Source: Clytia hemisphaerica
Taxonomy: Eukaryota > Cnidaria > Hydrozoa > Leptothecata > Clytiidae
DNA length: 64,000 bases
Reading direction: 5' to 3'
Assembly (NCBI GenBank): GCA_902728285.1
Contig: CACVBU010000865.1
Coordinates: forward strand, 3,797,008 to 3,861,007
Every line of letters starts with the position of its first letter. The first letter of the stretch is position 1. The notes beneath the pieces were generated by a model. It made no database searches, was not told where the DNA came from, and saw only the letters and a list, made by a program, of their open reading frames with translations. Shown piece after piece: positions 13,901-23,559 of this stretch. Made by a program: the position numbers and the translations under genes.

Positions 13901-16900
13901 ACCATAAAAATCTTCAGTTGTTAGCAATAGAACTTTTCAAATGTAAAAATAACATATCAGATCTAACTAAAGAAATTTTCAAACATGATGAAAATATCAA
14001 AGTAAATCGCAAAACGCCTTACTTCAGATCAAGAGAAATAAACTCTGTTTTTCACGGTTCAGAGTCACTTTCATTTTTAGGGCCAAAAGTTTGGGAATTA
14101 ATTCCGGATGAGTATAGAGATATAGTTGATCTTCGTATTTTTAAGGAAAAGATTAAGCAGTGGAGGCCTACATCATGCCCGTGTAGAAACTGCCGGACCT
14201 ATATTGACGGTGTCGGCTTTTTGTAATCACCTTACAAATTGTAAAGTAGCGTTGACTTTTATTAGCCTTTGTTGCTACCTGTTCGTCAACTTGAAATAAA
14301 CTATTACATACATACATACATTCTAAAGCCTTTGTTAGAATACTATAGATATCTATAAGAACAAAGGAAATTTCCGGTTTTTGCTCACTTTGGGCATAAC
14401 GAGTGACGCCATCAAAAAAATTTTTTGTCAAAAGTTAAGGGGTGGTACAGGAAAGGAGATAATTTATGAAAAGGTATTTAATTACCTTGAACCAAAAGAT
14501 GTGGGATAATCAGATGATTTGCTATTGAGATGACAAAAATTTTCACCAGATAGCTATGAGCAAGTGGACTAGATTTCTCAAGCTTACACATACAGTAGTA
14601 TATGCTTTTTGTAAGCAAGTTTCCCACACTTTAGAGGTTCATAGGTGTATATACATAACTTGTTTTCTTCAATACTTAAACTTACCCATAATAGTAACGT
14701 AAGAGGTATTGATTGTAGAATTGGAAAGCAGTGCGAAGCATATCATATGTTGGTCTGTATCGTTCATCTTCATAACATAATGAGAATCTCATGGTGGTCG
14801 CCTTCATCATGTGATTGAGTGGTTTCTTGTCATCGTCAATGAAAGTGTCCCTTGGTAAAGTGTGAAAATGATATGATGAAAATGGGCTTTTCCAGAAATA
14901 GTCCGTGTCCCCCCTGTTGAGGATATCGGATATCCAGGGGGTAAAGTGTCTTTTCAAGTAAAAAATACGATATCCAGGGGTAAGCATATTTTTAAGAGTG
15001 GATATCCACTTTACTAATAAAGTAGGATATACACGGGGTTCGATACTTCGAAAAATCAATATCCTCAACAGTGGGGGGAAAAAAAATTTTCTGGAAAAGC
15101 CCAATGAGGACTCTTCATCATACAAAAACTTAAAACAAACTACCTTAAGGGAACAAATTTTTTTATTTCTCGAGATTTTGCCTAGGAAACGCTAAAATTA
15201 ATTAGCCATTTTCCATAAAAAAATTTAAAAATCCCTAGGAAGATGAAAGAAATGTGTCCAAAATAGGGCGAAACCTTTAAGGTAAATACCCGAAAGGGAA
15301 AGTGGATTCGATTGTAATTATGAGCTTTTTAACTTTTGCCTGGAAAGGCATACGATGACGCAGGGATCGAATTAACGATTTAAAAGTGCATCACAGTTTT
15401 GTGCGAACGAAGTGAGCTAATTATGCCCGCCGCATGCGCGAAATTTTTTAGGTTTCACGATGCGTTTTAGTCAATATACGATGCATTCTCCACTCTAAAG
15501 ACCAATTTACGAGCCAAATAACCATTGTATTTGCTTGGAGGCTCAAAATATTTATTTCAACTAATTATTTTTCAAAGATTTTTTGATATGTTGTATCGCG
15601 ATTTTGTTGAATTTCTGAATTTTTGCTTCGCACATTTCCAAAAACGCATCGCGAATCGCGAAACACGATACGTTAATTCGAACCCTGTGACGTCATCAAA
15701 AAACTTTCAGCCCTCATAACTTTTGATAGGAACATTTTGAAGGCATGTTTTCTATCTCAATTTTCCTCAGAATTTCATCATCTTTACGCTGGGGCCATTA
15801 GATTTTTAATATTTTCAAAAAAATAATTTTTTGCCCAGTCACCTGATGACGTCATCTGGCAGGTGATAAAATTTGGTGTTACTGTTTGAAATTAAGTTTT
15901 AGACCCTCTAAGGGTCATTTGTTCCAAATTTCATGCTTCTATCACCATCTGAAGTACTATTGTGCCAACATACCTCACTATAAGGTATTATTGCTTTTAG
16001 TAAATTAAAATATCTGATAATGTCAGAAAGATGATGAAGAAGGCCAATGTCTCTAAACCATGTTATTACTAGTAAAAATCAAGTACCCCCTCCCTTCCTG
16101 TACGCAAATGGCTATATCCCCTGGTAATAACGTACTATTTTATTCACCCCCCCCCTGTCGGTTGAAGAAAATTTCAAATTCAACAAATCAATTGGTTCGG
16201 ACCTTTATTTCATTACATGAAACTCAATGTTTATTAAGAAACTTTTTCTTTTCCTTGATGCGTATAAGAAGCGTAAAAGTCGAAAAAACTCAAGCAAAAA
16301 AAGGCTATGAAAATTTTTTCTCTGCGTACGTACATTTTCCTTTGATCTCTCCCCTCCCCATGTACGCAAGCATACGCTTTTGAGAAGACCCCCTCCCCCC
16401 TTAGTGCGTACGTACTATGTGGACAGCCCCAATTAATAAGACACATGACTAAATTCAAAAAATAATACCTATGTTGAGGGGTGAGGAGGACACACTGGAC
16501 AAGTCAAGTGAGGAATGAGTGATCTTTCTTTTTGCAAAATCTCACCCCTCCCCAGTGACTAAGATTAAAGCGCTTACCATTGTAGTTCTTGGAGCATAGA
16601 GGGATCTTCTTTTAGCTGCAGAATGCATTCTATAATGAATTGGCGGCCATCTTCTGGCTGGTTGACTGTTAATGCACACATCAAGGCCTATTGTTAGAAA
16701 ACCAAGATGTTACTTCAAACAACAAAACAGGTTTGACAGTAATTGGTTTGGCTGCAGAGCTTAACATAACCAATAATATGTCAAAATAATAAACTTCAGT
16801 TTCTCGAAATTATTTTTCTACTTTACTTTGTACCATTTTTCTTTGAATAAGAATCATTATGCTCTTAAAATTTTCAAGATTTTAGGTACCCTCTTTAAAG

Positions 16901-17477
16901 AGCAGAACTAAATACTGTAAAGGAAATACAATAATGACATTCCCATAATGTAAAACTGACACAATATTGAGGTAAGCAACCCTACAACATTGAAGTGAAA
17001 AAAAAATCTGTTGATCTAAATTTGTTTGATTGGATGTTGCTTGTTCAATTAAAACAGGTTGCAACCTTCGAGGGGGGGGGGTTGTAGGGGTTCGAAATAC
17101 CGTTTTCCCATCAAAATTTTTGCTGAATCCCAGAATCCCGAAAATTGAAAAACATAATAACACCGTCACACTGGTTTGTAGAGGTTAAAATACTGGCATA
17201 ATGGCAAAAAATAAGGCTAAATACCATCGCCGTCTGATTTTAAAATACTGTTTTCCCGTCTCTTTTTTCGTCAAATCCCGTAATACCCTACTAAAATAGG
17301 GCCAATCCCGTCACACCGTAAAAGTACAAACCCCTCCCCCCTTCGATAATCAGCAAGAGGCTTCAAGAGAAATAATTTCATAAAGCATTGCAAACAAACC
17401 TCAAAGAGCTCTGGTACATGATGATCAACCAAATAATTCCGAAGCTCTGGATCACAATTACGTAAAGCTGATGCCAT
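1977..17477 (-). CDS. FBXL13: FBXL13-like F-box/LRR protein (dynein regulatory complex subunit), 3' end off the window
   Basis: Eleven exons join in phase on the minus strand: 17400-17477, 16578-16687, 14686-14886, 12064-12184, 10105-10248, 9219-9443, 8251-8389, 7755-7908, 2782-2911, 2300-2398 and 1977-2097, about 507 residues. An upstream in-frame ATG at 17504 is also possible. The N-terminus (LRNYLVDHHVPELFEALM) looks like an RIIa/DPY-30-type dimerisation helix. A middle part rich in W/Y/K precedes the F-box in exon 6 (ISELPKLLAIRIFMFLELPD, then CSKICRSWKEI). Exons 7-11 are leucine-rich repeats, for example CKNLQDLNLSQCKAV and KLIYLDMSACDQ. Order and sequence follow vertebrate FBXL13 (DRC6), a component of the ciliary nexin-dynein regulatory complex. 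The last exon ends in phase 1 and more repeats should lie to the left. Introns hold a coiled-coil gene, a LINE, several MITEs and a minisatellite. Exon 3 uses an acceptor inside a MITE end, which is the least certain junction. Confidence 0.9.
2240..2289. repeat. ACTC / ACGA tetranucleotide microsatellite
   Basis: About eight ACTC units run directly into ACGA units, inside an FBXL13 intron just 3' of exon 10 in transcript direction. Confidence 0.85.
2912..4438. other. Intronic sequence of FBXL13 without recognised features
   Basis: AT-rich. It holds the paired phrases ACTCACACAAAACATTTTA at about 3267 and 3369, a short local direct repeat. No protein-like frame or inverted-repeat element was found. 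Confidence 0.4.
4438..4443 (-). promoter_or_regulatory. Possible polyadenylation signal AATAAA overlapping the stop codon
   Basis: On the minus strand the end of the coiled-coil gene reads CAATAAATA. The stop TAA is part of the AATAAA hexamer. Its use is inferred from position only. Confidence 0.4.
4439..5729 (-). CDS. Coiled-coil protein, 340 aa, nested in an FBXL13 intron
   Basis: Two exons: 5676-5729 starts with ATG (MSLIKEDKTCQCTNELYL) and ends at a GTAAGT donor. 4439-5407 follows a T-rich CAG acceptor, phase 0. The long exon reads as a continuous heptad-rich coiled coil over most of its length (VQENQQLRERLLRLEAENAS onward, charged E/K/Q with regular L/I), then a polar tail with QSYSHQSYS and a terminal run of N/D. 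No enzyme motif or membrane segment is seen, so a structural or adaptor role is possible but unproven. I do not recognise the family. The stop codon lies inside CAATAAATA, so the minus-strand AATAAA signal at 4438-4443 overlaps the stop. It is transcribed in the same direction as the host gene, within the 4.8-kb intron between FBXL13 exons 8 and 9. Confidence 0.75.
6469..7066. mobile_element. hAT-like MITE, 598 bp, 7-bp target duplication
   Basis: Inverted ends begin CAGGGGGGG then CACGCAGTTACTACAAGACA. CCGTTAG flanks both sides (6462-6468 and 7067-7073). The interior repeats AGTTACTAC / GTAGTAACTG many times. A CAGGG start with a 7- to 8-bp duplication suits hAT, though seven bases is one short of typical. 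The target is an FBXL13 intron. No transposase is encoded. Confidence 0.85.
8498..8715. mobile_element. Partial MITE, family B copy 1
   Basis: Starts ACCATAGATTTATAAAGCCC with GAAGGGCTAGA, then matches 33746-33945 closely (phrases TCTATTGTAATGTCACATGA and CGGCACACTTTTCAGCAAA). The right end is missing here. It lies in an FBXL13 intron. Confidence 0.75.
9662..10010. repeat. 16-bp minisatellite, about 22 units
   Basis: Uninterrupted units of ACATGATAATGGGGTA, with a frequent GGGGAAAC variant. The array fills more than half of the short intron between FBXL13 exons 5 and 6. Sixteen is not a multiple of three, so long frames open in several registers on the minus strand. These are an artefact of the repeat and not genes. 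Confidence 0.95.
10507..11640. repeat. Intronic stretch with fragments of a dispersed repeat
   Basis: The text near 10508 (TAGGCTGCTGGCATCCACTA, then ACGGATTCGTGC) and near 11570-11610 (CTACCTGTGGTTTTGTAGAG) recurs as one continuous block at 32641-32722. This suggests the 10.5-11.6 kb interval is one element whose ends were joined in the other copy. No inverted ends were defined. Between them is a minus-strand basic open frame (11097-11348) with no recognised homology. Confidence 0.45.
12434..12522. repeat. Short palindromic element at TTAA
   Basis: TTAAGGGAACTAATTTTCG faces CGAATATTAGTTCCCTTAA across about 50 bases. A related TTAAGGGAACAAATTTTTT phrase occurs at 15143. It may be a very short MITE with TTAA duplications. 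Confidence 0.5.
12640..14315 (+). mobile_element. 5'-truncated CR1-like LINE with reverse transcriptase
   Basis: An open frame of about 459 residues (12847-14226) carries non-LTR reverse transcriptase motifs in order: LADITPVYK, FRPVSILPVLSKIYEKV, motif A (ALLIDLSKTFDCISHELL, Asp about 91), GVPQGSILGPLLFN, and the catalytic YADD (about 178-181) in NYADDTTPF. A C-terminal thumb-like region ends CRNCRTYIDGVGF. The endonuclease domain is missing, so it is 5'-truncated. The 3' end carries AATAAA and an ACAT microsatellite tail at 14310-14320, as LINEs of this type often do. It sits opposite to FBXL13 inside the intron between exons 3 and 4. The reverse transcriptase frame is intact, which suggests a fairly recent insertion. 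Confidence 0.88.
14884..15104. mobile_element. MITE abutting FBXL13 exon 3
   Basis: Inverted ends TGGGCTTTTCCAGAAA with a shared CTGTTGAGGATAT sub-terminal block. The interior has repeated GGATATCC palindromes. The minus-strand acceptor CTGGAAAAG of exon 3 is inside its terminal repeat. Read on the minus strand, the element keeps an open frame across its whole length, joining upstream MYDEESS to downstream FSSYHFHTLPRD. Target duplications are not clear. Confidence 0.75.
15106..16560. other. FBXL13 intron without defined features
   Basis: AT-rich, with scattered CCCCCC runs and TGACGTCATC-like phrases. No exon could be fitted between the phase-2 end of exon 2 and exon 3, although a missed small exon here cannot be excluded. 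Confidence 0.35.
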
Positions 17478-17504
17478 TGTCTTTTGTTTTGTGTTGTACT
17501 TCAC

Positions 17505-18104
17505 ATCTCATGGGTCAAACATTCATTTCTTGCTGTTATTTTTCATTTTAAAATCACTATAGAAATAAATAATCAAGAAATTTTTAACATGGACAAACAG
17601 AAGTAAGTTTTCGTAAATTAGTGAATTTTTTTTAGCTTCAGTGGCTCAAAAATTATAAGCTTTTGAAGTCAAAATTTAATTTCTGAAAAATTCCAAAAAC
17701 ACGTTTTTAATTCAAATGTAGAAATTGAGGAAACAAATAATTCTGAATGAGCTCAATGAGGAGACAAAAAGTCAGTCAAGTTTTTGTTGTTCCAAAGACA
17801 CTCATTTTAAGATCAGATATTTTAGTCTGTTTATATGCAAAGTTGGTTCAATTAAATGGAATCCTTTAACCTATAATAACTTTGTTAAGAAAATCAAAAA
17901 TCATAAAAAAAAGAAATAGAGGTTTGTGATGTATAAAATGCTACTTGTAATATATTATGTACAAATTTGTTATCTGGAAAAATTTACCAAAAAGTAATGC
18001 AGCTAATGAACAAAATAAATCAAAAATTGGTCCAAACAGTTCTAAAAGATACTTAATTAATTTTTATGTTTCAAAAACAAATCTTTCAAAGTTAATTTTA
18101 GATA
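17505..18104. other. Intergenic region between FBXL13 and COMMD1
   Basis: AT-rich spacer between the 3' end of COMMD1 and the 5' end of FBXL13, both on the minus strand. It should contain the FBXL13 promoter. No TATA-like element stood out. Confidence 0.4.
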
Positions 18105-18110
18105 TTTATT
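18105..18110 (-). terminator. COMMD1 polyadenylation signal (AATAAA)
   Basis: The minus-strand hexamer AATAAA lies about 60 bases after the COMMD1 stop codon, at the expected place for 3' end formation. Confidence 0.6.
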
Positions 18111-18167
18111 GACCAAAACATTTAAATGAAAATTCAATCCAATTCTTTTGAATCTTCCAAAAAAACA

Positions 18168-18722
18168 TTAGTGTTGTACAAAATTTACAATTCTTTTTTC
18201 AATATTTTCTATTTCATTAACCATTGAGTCTAGTTCAGTTTCATTAGCTTCAAATCGCACAAATTCTGTGTCTGAAACTCCTTCCTGTGTCTCGATATTA
18301 AAAACTACTTTAGATTCATCTACCTGTTGTTCACTGCCTTTCGAAGTGACTGCAATTCTCCATTTGACAGCTGTCACTCGTCTTCCCATATTTCGATTTA
18401 GAAGCTCTGTATGTATCTTCGATTTATTTTGTTTCCAGAATTTTGTAATGCTAGTGATGTCTCCTTCACTCAAAAAATCAGGTTTCTTTTTGGCTTGCGA
18501 CGACAAAAAGGCATCCAGTTGACGCAGATCCATATTAGAGTATGCAATGTTTTTCAAGATTTGTTCAAACTTCAAAAGGATTGTATTGAACTCTTCCTGG
18601 TTTAAATCAGGGTAGAGTTGTGTCTGAAGAAATTCGTCTGTAATGTTGTTTTCACCATAATATAACCTTTTTGCCAAACCATTCAAGAGACCAAATACAC
18701 TTTTTTCACCCATCTTTAGCAA
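18168..18722 (-). CDS. COMMD1: COMM domain-containing protein 1
   Basis: A 184-residue open frame in a single exon, close to the usual length of about 190. The N-terminal helical domain matches COMMD1 along its length: GLLNGLAKRLYYGENNITDE, then LQTQLYPDLNQEEF, then ILKNIAYSNMDLRQLDAFLS. The COMM domain occupies the C-terminal third, with the conserved Trp at about 121 in VKWRI and a leucine/isoleucine-rich terminal helix (MVNEIENIEKRIVNFV). COMMD1 belongs to the Commander/CCC complex that recycles endosomal cargo, and in vertebrates it affects copper transport and NF-kB turnover. The second ATG, three codons later, could be the true start. The lack of introns is notable because the vertebrate gene has several exons. 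The intact frame argues against a dead retrocopy. Confidence 0.93.
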   Translation of the reverse strand: MLKMGEKSVFGLLNGLAKRLYYGENNITDEFLQTQLYPDLNQEEFNTILLKFEQILKNIAYSNMDLRQLDAFLSSQAKKKPDFLSEGDITSITKFWKQNKSKIHTELLNRNMGRRVTAVKWRIAVTSKGSEQQVDESKVVFNIETQEGVSDTEFVRFEANETELDSMVNEIENIEKRIVNFVQH

Positions 18723-18739
18723 TTTTTATAATGCAACTT

Positions 18740-19903
18740 CTGGAAATGAAAAATTATGCCATTTAAAATGCTTCTGTTTTATATTCAATACTAGAGCAAT
18801 ACTTCTGATAATAACCTACCATCACAATAATGCAGTGACACCATTTTTGTAGAAAATTTCCAGAAAAAAACTTTTAAAAATGATTATTAAAATTGCAGCA
18901 GTTTCTAAGTTGTAGAGAAACAAAAATGCATATAACAGCATATTTTTCAGCTCCTTATATAAATGCTTGTAAATATGAGAATCACTTTAAGGTTTCTTGA
19001 AGCCTTGCACATAAGAACACTAAAGATAAGTATAATTTATTCAGTATCTTAACCAATCTAGTCATTTTATCAAACAAAAACGTTGGGCATAATCGGCAGA
19101 TGTCTGAAAATCTATACCCAGGCTAACCCAAGCCATGTGAAGAACTTAGGAGGATGAGCAATTTCCATGTGGAACAACTTTTTGCCAGCCGACTTAGTAT
19201 CCTTCTTACAATCTTAATCTTAACATCCTTCTCCTTCAACATCTGTTCAACCACCACAAAGATATCCCACAGACAAAAAAAAAGATTTTGAGGATATGAT
19301 TGACGGACTTGATCCTATTGGGGTAATGTTTCTTCAGCTTGACCAGTTGGTGTTCCACCAATTTTAAAAATTACCAATTTTAAAAATTACCATCTTATAG
19401 TCTCTTGCCATTCTTTGTAGAAAATGCTTGAATATTGTGTAAATACCTGAAACCCTGAAAAATCTGTAATCAACCCAATCCATAAAGAAGGCAAATCTGG
19501 TGAAAATCTTAGAAAGGATCCTACAAAAAACACTTGACAAGTACTATATTTAAGAGAATACTAGATACTATTCAATCCAAATGAACACATGATTGACACC
19601 CTTGGAGAGAGCTCTTATCCTTGAAAACTTAATAATTCAAAATTAGCAATGAGAGCTGATAAGGGCTTAGTCAGGAGACTCGTCCTGTATTTTTATAATC
19701 TGATGTATACAGGACAGGTATGACTTTCTGCCTCAAAAATTTACAGTGGGAAATTCGAATTTAGCGCTGTTGCGCTGTCCTTACTAAAATAAAAACCAAA
19801 TTTCGGAAGTTGCGTTTTCTCTAAGAAAGTGCGACCAGTGAAAGAATAACAGGATTTGATTGGCTGTGTTTTCAACCGTTATTAGGATCTGAGAAATTCA
19901 AAA
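18740..19903. other. Intergenic region upstream of COMMD1
   Basis: No gene recognised. It contains degenerate reading-frame remnants (for example around 19250-19620 on the plus strand, rich in stops) that look like decayed transposon coding sequence but cannot be assigned. Confidence 0.35.
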
Positions 19904-20154
19904 TGTCAGCCGGCCTAATTTAACTTGAGTCCCGCTCGGGACTGTCCCGAACTAGAACGACGTAGTTAGGAAGTCGAAATCGATGAAAAAAAAAATTGAT
20001 CGTTGGTTTGATTTATACTATTATATAGTAAACGAGGACTAAAAGTTTCTCGTTACTATATATACTTTTACTTCAGTCCCGATTTTGCGTACGAAATGTT
20101 TGGATTCGGGACTAAATTAAAATTCCCGATTTGGCCAACGAAATGGTTGAATTC

Positions 20155-21180
20155 GGGACTCAAGTAAAAGTATATATATAGTAACGAGAAACTTTTAGTC
20201 CCGATTTACCTTATGAACATATTGGATTCGGGACTCAAGTAAAAGTATATATAATACATATTTAATATCTGAGTCACTGAAAAGATGGATATGGCGGCTT
20301 GAATTTGAAAATCAGGGAAGTGTGGGGCAGATCTTTATTTATACGGGCTAATTATAGCTTGTCTTGAAAATGTAAATTTCGGGACGGTCCCGAATCTGTC
20401 TATATAAAGGTTTGATTCGGGACGGTCCCGAATTGGTCTACGAAAAGGTTGAATTCGGGACTCAAGTAAAAGTATATATAGTAACGAGAAACTTTTAGTC
20501 CCGATTTACCTTACGAACATATTGAATTCGGGACTCAAGTAAAAGTATATATAATACATATTTAATATCTGAGTCACTGAAAAGATGGATATGGCGGCTT
20601 GAATTTGAAAATCAGGGAAGTGTGGGGCAGATCTTTATTTATACGGGCTAATTATAGCTTGTCTTGAAAATGTAAATTTCGGGACGGTCCCGAATCTGTC
20701 TTTATAAAGGTTTGATTCGGGACGGTCCCGAATTGGTCTACGAAAAGGTTGAATTCGGGACTCAAGTAAAAGTATATATAGCAACGAGAAACTTTTAGTC
20801 CCGATTTACCTTACGAACATATTGAATTCGGGACTCAAGTAAAAGTATATATAATACATATTTAATATCTGAGTCACTGAAAAGATGGATATGGCGGCTT
20901 GAATTTGAAAATCAGGGAAGTGTGGGGCAGATCTTTATTTATATGGGCTAATGATAGCTTGTCTTGAAAATGTAAATTTCGGGACGGTCCCGAATCTGTC
21001 TATATAAAGGTTTGATTCGGGACGGTCCCGAATTGGTCTACGAAAAGGTTGCATTCGGGACTCAAGTAAAAGTATATATAGCAACGAGAAATTTTTAGTC
21101 CCGATTTACTTTACGAACATATTGGATTCGGGACTCAAGTAAAAGTATATAAGGCAACGAGAAATTTTTAGTCCCGATTT
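20155..21180. repeat. 300-bp tandem satellite, more than three units
   Basis: Units start at CGGGACTCAAGTAAAAGTAT near 20156, 20456, 20756 and 21056, an exact 300-base period with very few differences. Each unit contains two GGGACGGTCCCG palindromes and the phrase AAGATGGATATGGCGGCTTG. Confidence 0.95.
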
Positions 21181-21189
21181 TCCTTATTT

Positions 21190-22150
21190 CAAAATTTCTA
21201 AAGAAGGCGAAAATATTAGAACAAAAAATCCAAACAATGTATTCCGCCTTTTATAAAAAAATTCCCTTTCGAATGTTTCTAAAGAAGGCGTAATACATTA
21301 CTATGGACTTACTGCCCTAACATAGTATTCCGCCTTCTTTAAAAAAATACGTTTTCGAGTGTTTCTAAGGAAGGCGGTATACACTACTTTGGACTTACTG
21401 CACTAACATAGTATTCCGCCTTCTTTGAAAAAATACGTTTTCGAGTGTTTCTAAAGAAGGCGGAACACACTACTTTGGACTTACTGCACTAACATAGTAT
21501 TCCGCCTTCTTTAAAAAAATTCCCTTTCGAATGTTTCTAAAGAAGGCGGAATACACTACTATGGACTTACTGCCCTAACATAGTATCCCGCCTTCTTTAG
21601 AAATATACGTTTTCGAGTGTTTCTAAAGAAGGCGGAATATACTACTATAGACTTACTGCCCTAACATAGTATTCCGCCTTCTTTAAAAATATACGTTTTC
21701 GAGTGTTTCTAAAGAAGGCGGAATACACTACTTTGGAATTACTGCACTAACATAGTATTCCGCCTTCTTTAAAAATATACGTTTTCGAGTGTTTCTAAAG
21801 AAGGCGGAATACACTACTTTGGAATTACTGCACTAACGTAATATTCCGCCTTCTTTAAAAATATACGTTTTCGAGTGTTTCTAAAGAAGGCGGAATATAC
21901 TACTATGGACTTACTGCCCTTACATAGTATTCCGCCTTCTTTAAAAAAATTCCCTTTCCAATGTTTCTAAAGAAGGCGGAATACACTACTATAGACTTAC
22001 TGCCCTAACATAGTATTCCGCCTTCTTTAAAAAAATACGTTTTCGAGTGTTTCTAAAGAAGGCGGAATACACTAATTTGGACTTACTGCCCTAACATAGT
22101 ATTCCGACTTCTTTAAAAAAATACGTTTTCGAGTGTTTACAAAGAAGGTG
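21190..22150. repeat. 86-bp palindromic tandem satellite, about 11 units
   Basis: Each unit carries AAAGAAGGCGGAATA and, inverted, TATTCCGCCTTCTTT about 30 bases away, so every unit can form a hairpin. Spacing between GTTTCTAAAGAAGG starts is 86 bases (21361, 21447, 21533). Variation is mainly in the linker (ACTATGGACTTACTGCCCTA against ACTTTGGACTTACTGCACTA). Confidence 0.93.
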
Positions 22151-22786
22151 GTATTCGGGACGGTCCCGATTTTGATAACAAAAAGGTTGAATTCGGGACT
22201 GTCCCGAACGTGTTAAATATGTGGCTAGATTCGGGACTGAATTAATATGGGTAGTGGAAAATTTTCGAAAAATTAATTAGCAGGGGGGGGGACGGCCATT
22301 AGGTACCCGAGAGTATTACAAACACGGACAATCATTTCCAAATATTTAAATCGGTATGGTACTTTTCCGGGCGTGTTACAATGACGTTGAAATCGGGTTC
22401 CGGCAAATTAGAATGGACTTATTTTAAACGCATAATGACGAGGGATCCCTAATGACGAAGAGAAGAGGAAGAGAATCGATTCCAAAGAAAACCCAAAAAG
22501 GTAAAGACATAAATTTATGGTTAAGTACAAAGTCGACGAAAATCCTTTGTCTGAAAAGTCGAATCCCACTCGGGACTCAACTCCAATTAGGCCTGTCAGC
22601 CCATACCATGCTATATATTTCGCCTTCAGAATATAGCATGGATCTCCAGGCTAATACTGTAAGGGCTTTATTGATAAACACTTAACAATAAACATTAATG
22701 ATAGAATTCAGTCAGCACAGCAGTGTAATTTATAGCAACAGCAACATATCTATAAAACTTTAAAAGAAACATTGCAAATGATTAGA

Positions 22787-23458
22787 CAGTTAGGGAAGCC
22801 ATCCAGGATCCTGCCATTCTATCAGCCGGCAAAAACTAAATGACACTTGTAAACTTTAGTTTCTTACTATTTTCCATCGAAAACAACCAAAAACATTACT
22901 ACTTCCCAAAGGCGAAGACCAAAGCAAATTATCTTCCTTGATGAGGGCGCCCTTTTGGATCTATTGTTGACTCATTTAAAATGGTAAACGGAGTTACGGA
23001 ATGATAAAAGCGCCTGCTGGTTCGAGGGTGACAACACCAAAATGCCCAATATGATCAGCCAACAGAAAGCAAGTATGTTGCCACGCAAGTTATGTCATGC
23101 ACTCCATCGAAACGAAAGCGCAAACAGCATTTCCCGGTTATAAGAATATCTTATATGCTTAATTCTATTTGACTTTGAGTGCTTCATTGAAGATGATGAA
23201 GGAGAAAGATAGAAAATGCGCTGGTTAATTTCGTTTACGTAGGTTTGTTCTATCATTGTTGAAAGTTGGAGAAATTTCTACCAACGCAGAAATTTTTTAC
23301 AGCCAATTAAAGGTTAAAGGCACAGTCTGCTTAAATACTTACAATGTTCGCTATATCGCCTAGGCAAAAAACAGGAAAAAAAGATGCAGACGTAATTTTT
23401 TTATGAGTGCAGTTTTGATTTTTTTGATTGCACCTGCGTATATACAGGAACTCGCCAA
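22787..23458. mobile_element. hAT-like non-autonomous element, family C copy 1 (right end lost)
   Basis: Starts CAGTTAGGGAAGCCATCCAG and matches the element at 52587-58737 over its full length once the insertions in that copy are removed. The right terminus ends at AACTCGCCAA and lacks the CCTAACTG end seen in copy 2. It preserves the empty sites for both insertions in copy 2, which allows the nested structure to be proved. Confidence 0.85.
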
Positions 23459-23486
23459 GGGATACAGATATCCAATTCCTTAATGA

Positions 23487-23553
23487 CCCTGCCGACGCAG
23501 GATATAAGGATGTACCTGACAAAAACACCAGACTGTCCAGTGCGTTGGCAGGG
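23487..23553. mobile_element. Short CCCTGCC-ended MITE, family D copy 1
   Basis: Ends CCCTGCCGACGCA and its inverted partner TGCGTTGGCAGGG enclose only about 40 bases, including ACTGTCCAGTG. The termini match those of the longer element at 30906-31248. Confidence 0.7.
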
Positions 23554-23559
23554 TTGTAT

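Larger units (their letters stand above)
19912..22593. mobile_element. 2.7-kb non-autonomous DNA transposon carrying two satellite arrays
   Basis: Inverted ends start GGCCTAATT and share TTGAGTCCCG. An exact 8-bp duplication TGTCAGCC flanks the element at 19904-19911 and 22594-22601. The interior is built from GGGACGGTCCCG palindromes, a 300-bp tandem array and an 86-bp tandem array whose units are themselves palindromic. No transposase frame is present. Eight-base duplications fit hAT- or P-like integration, but the GGCC terminus is not a standard hAT end, so the superfamily is left open. Confidence 0.85.

Noticed and set aside
22452-22685. 77-codon plus-strand frame with a basic N-terminus
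   Set aside because: It spans the right end of the 19912-22593 transposon into flanking DNA, so it cannot be an ancestral gene.
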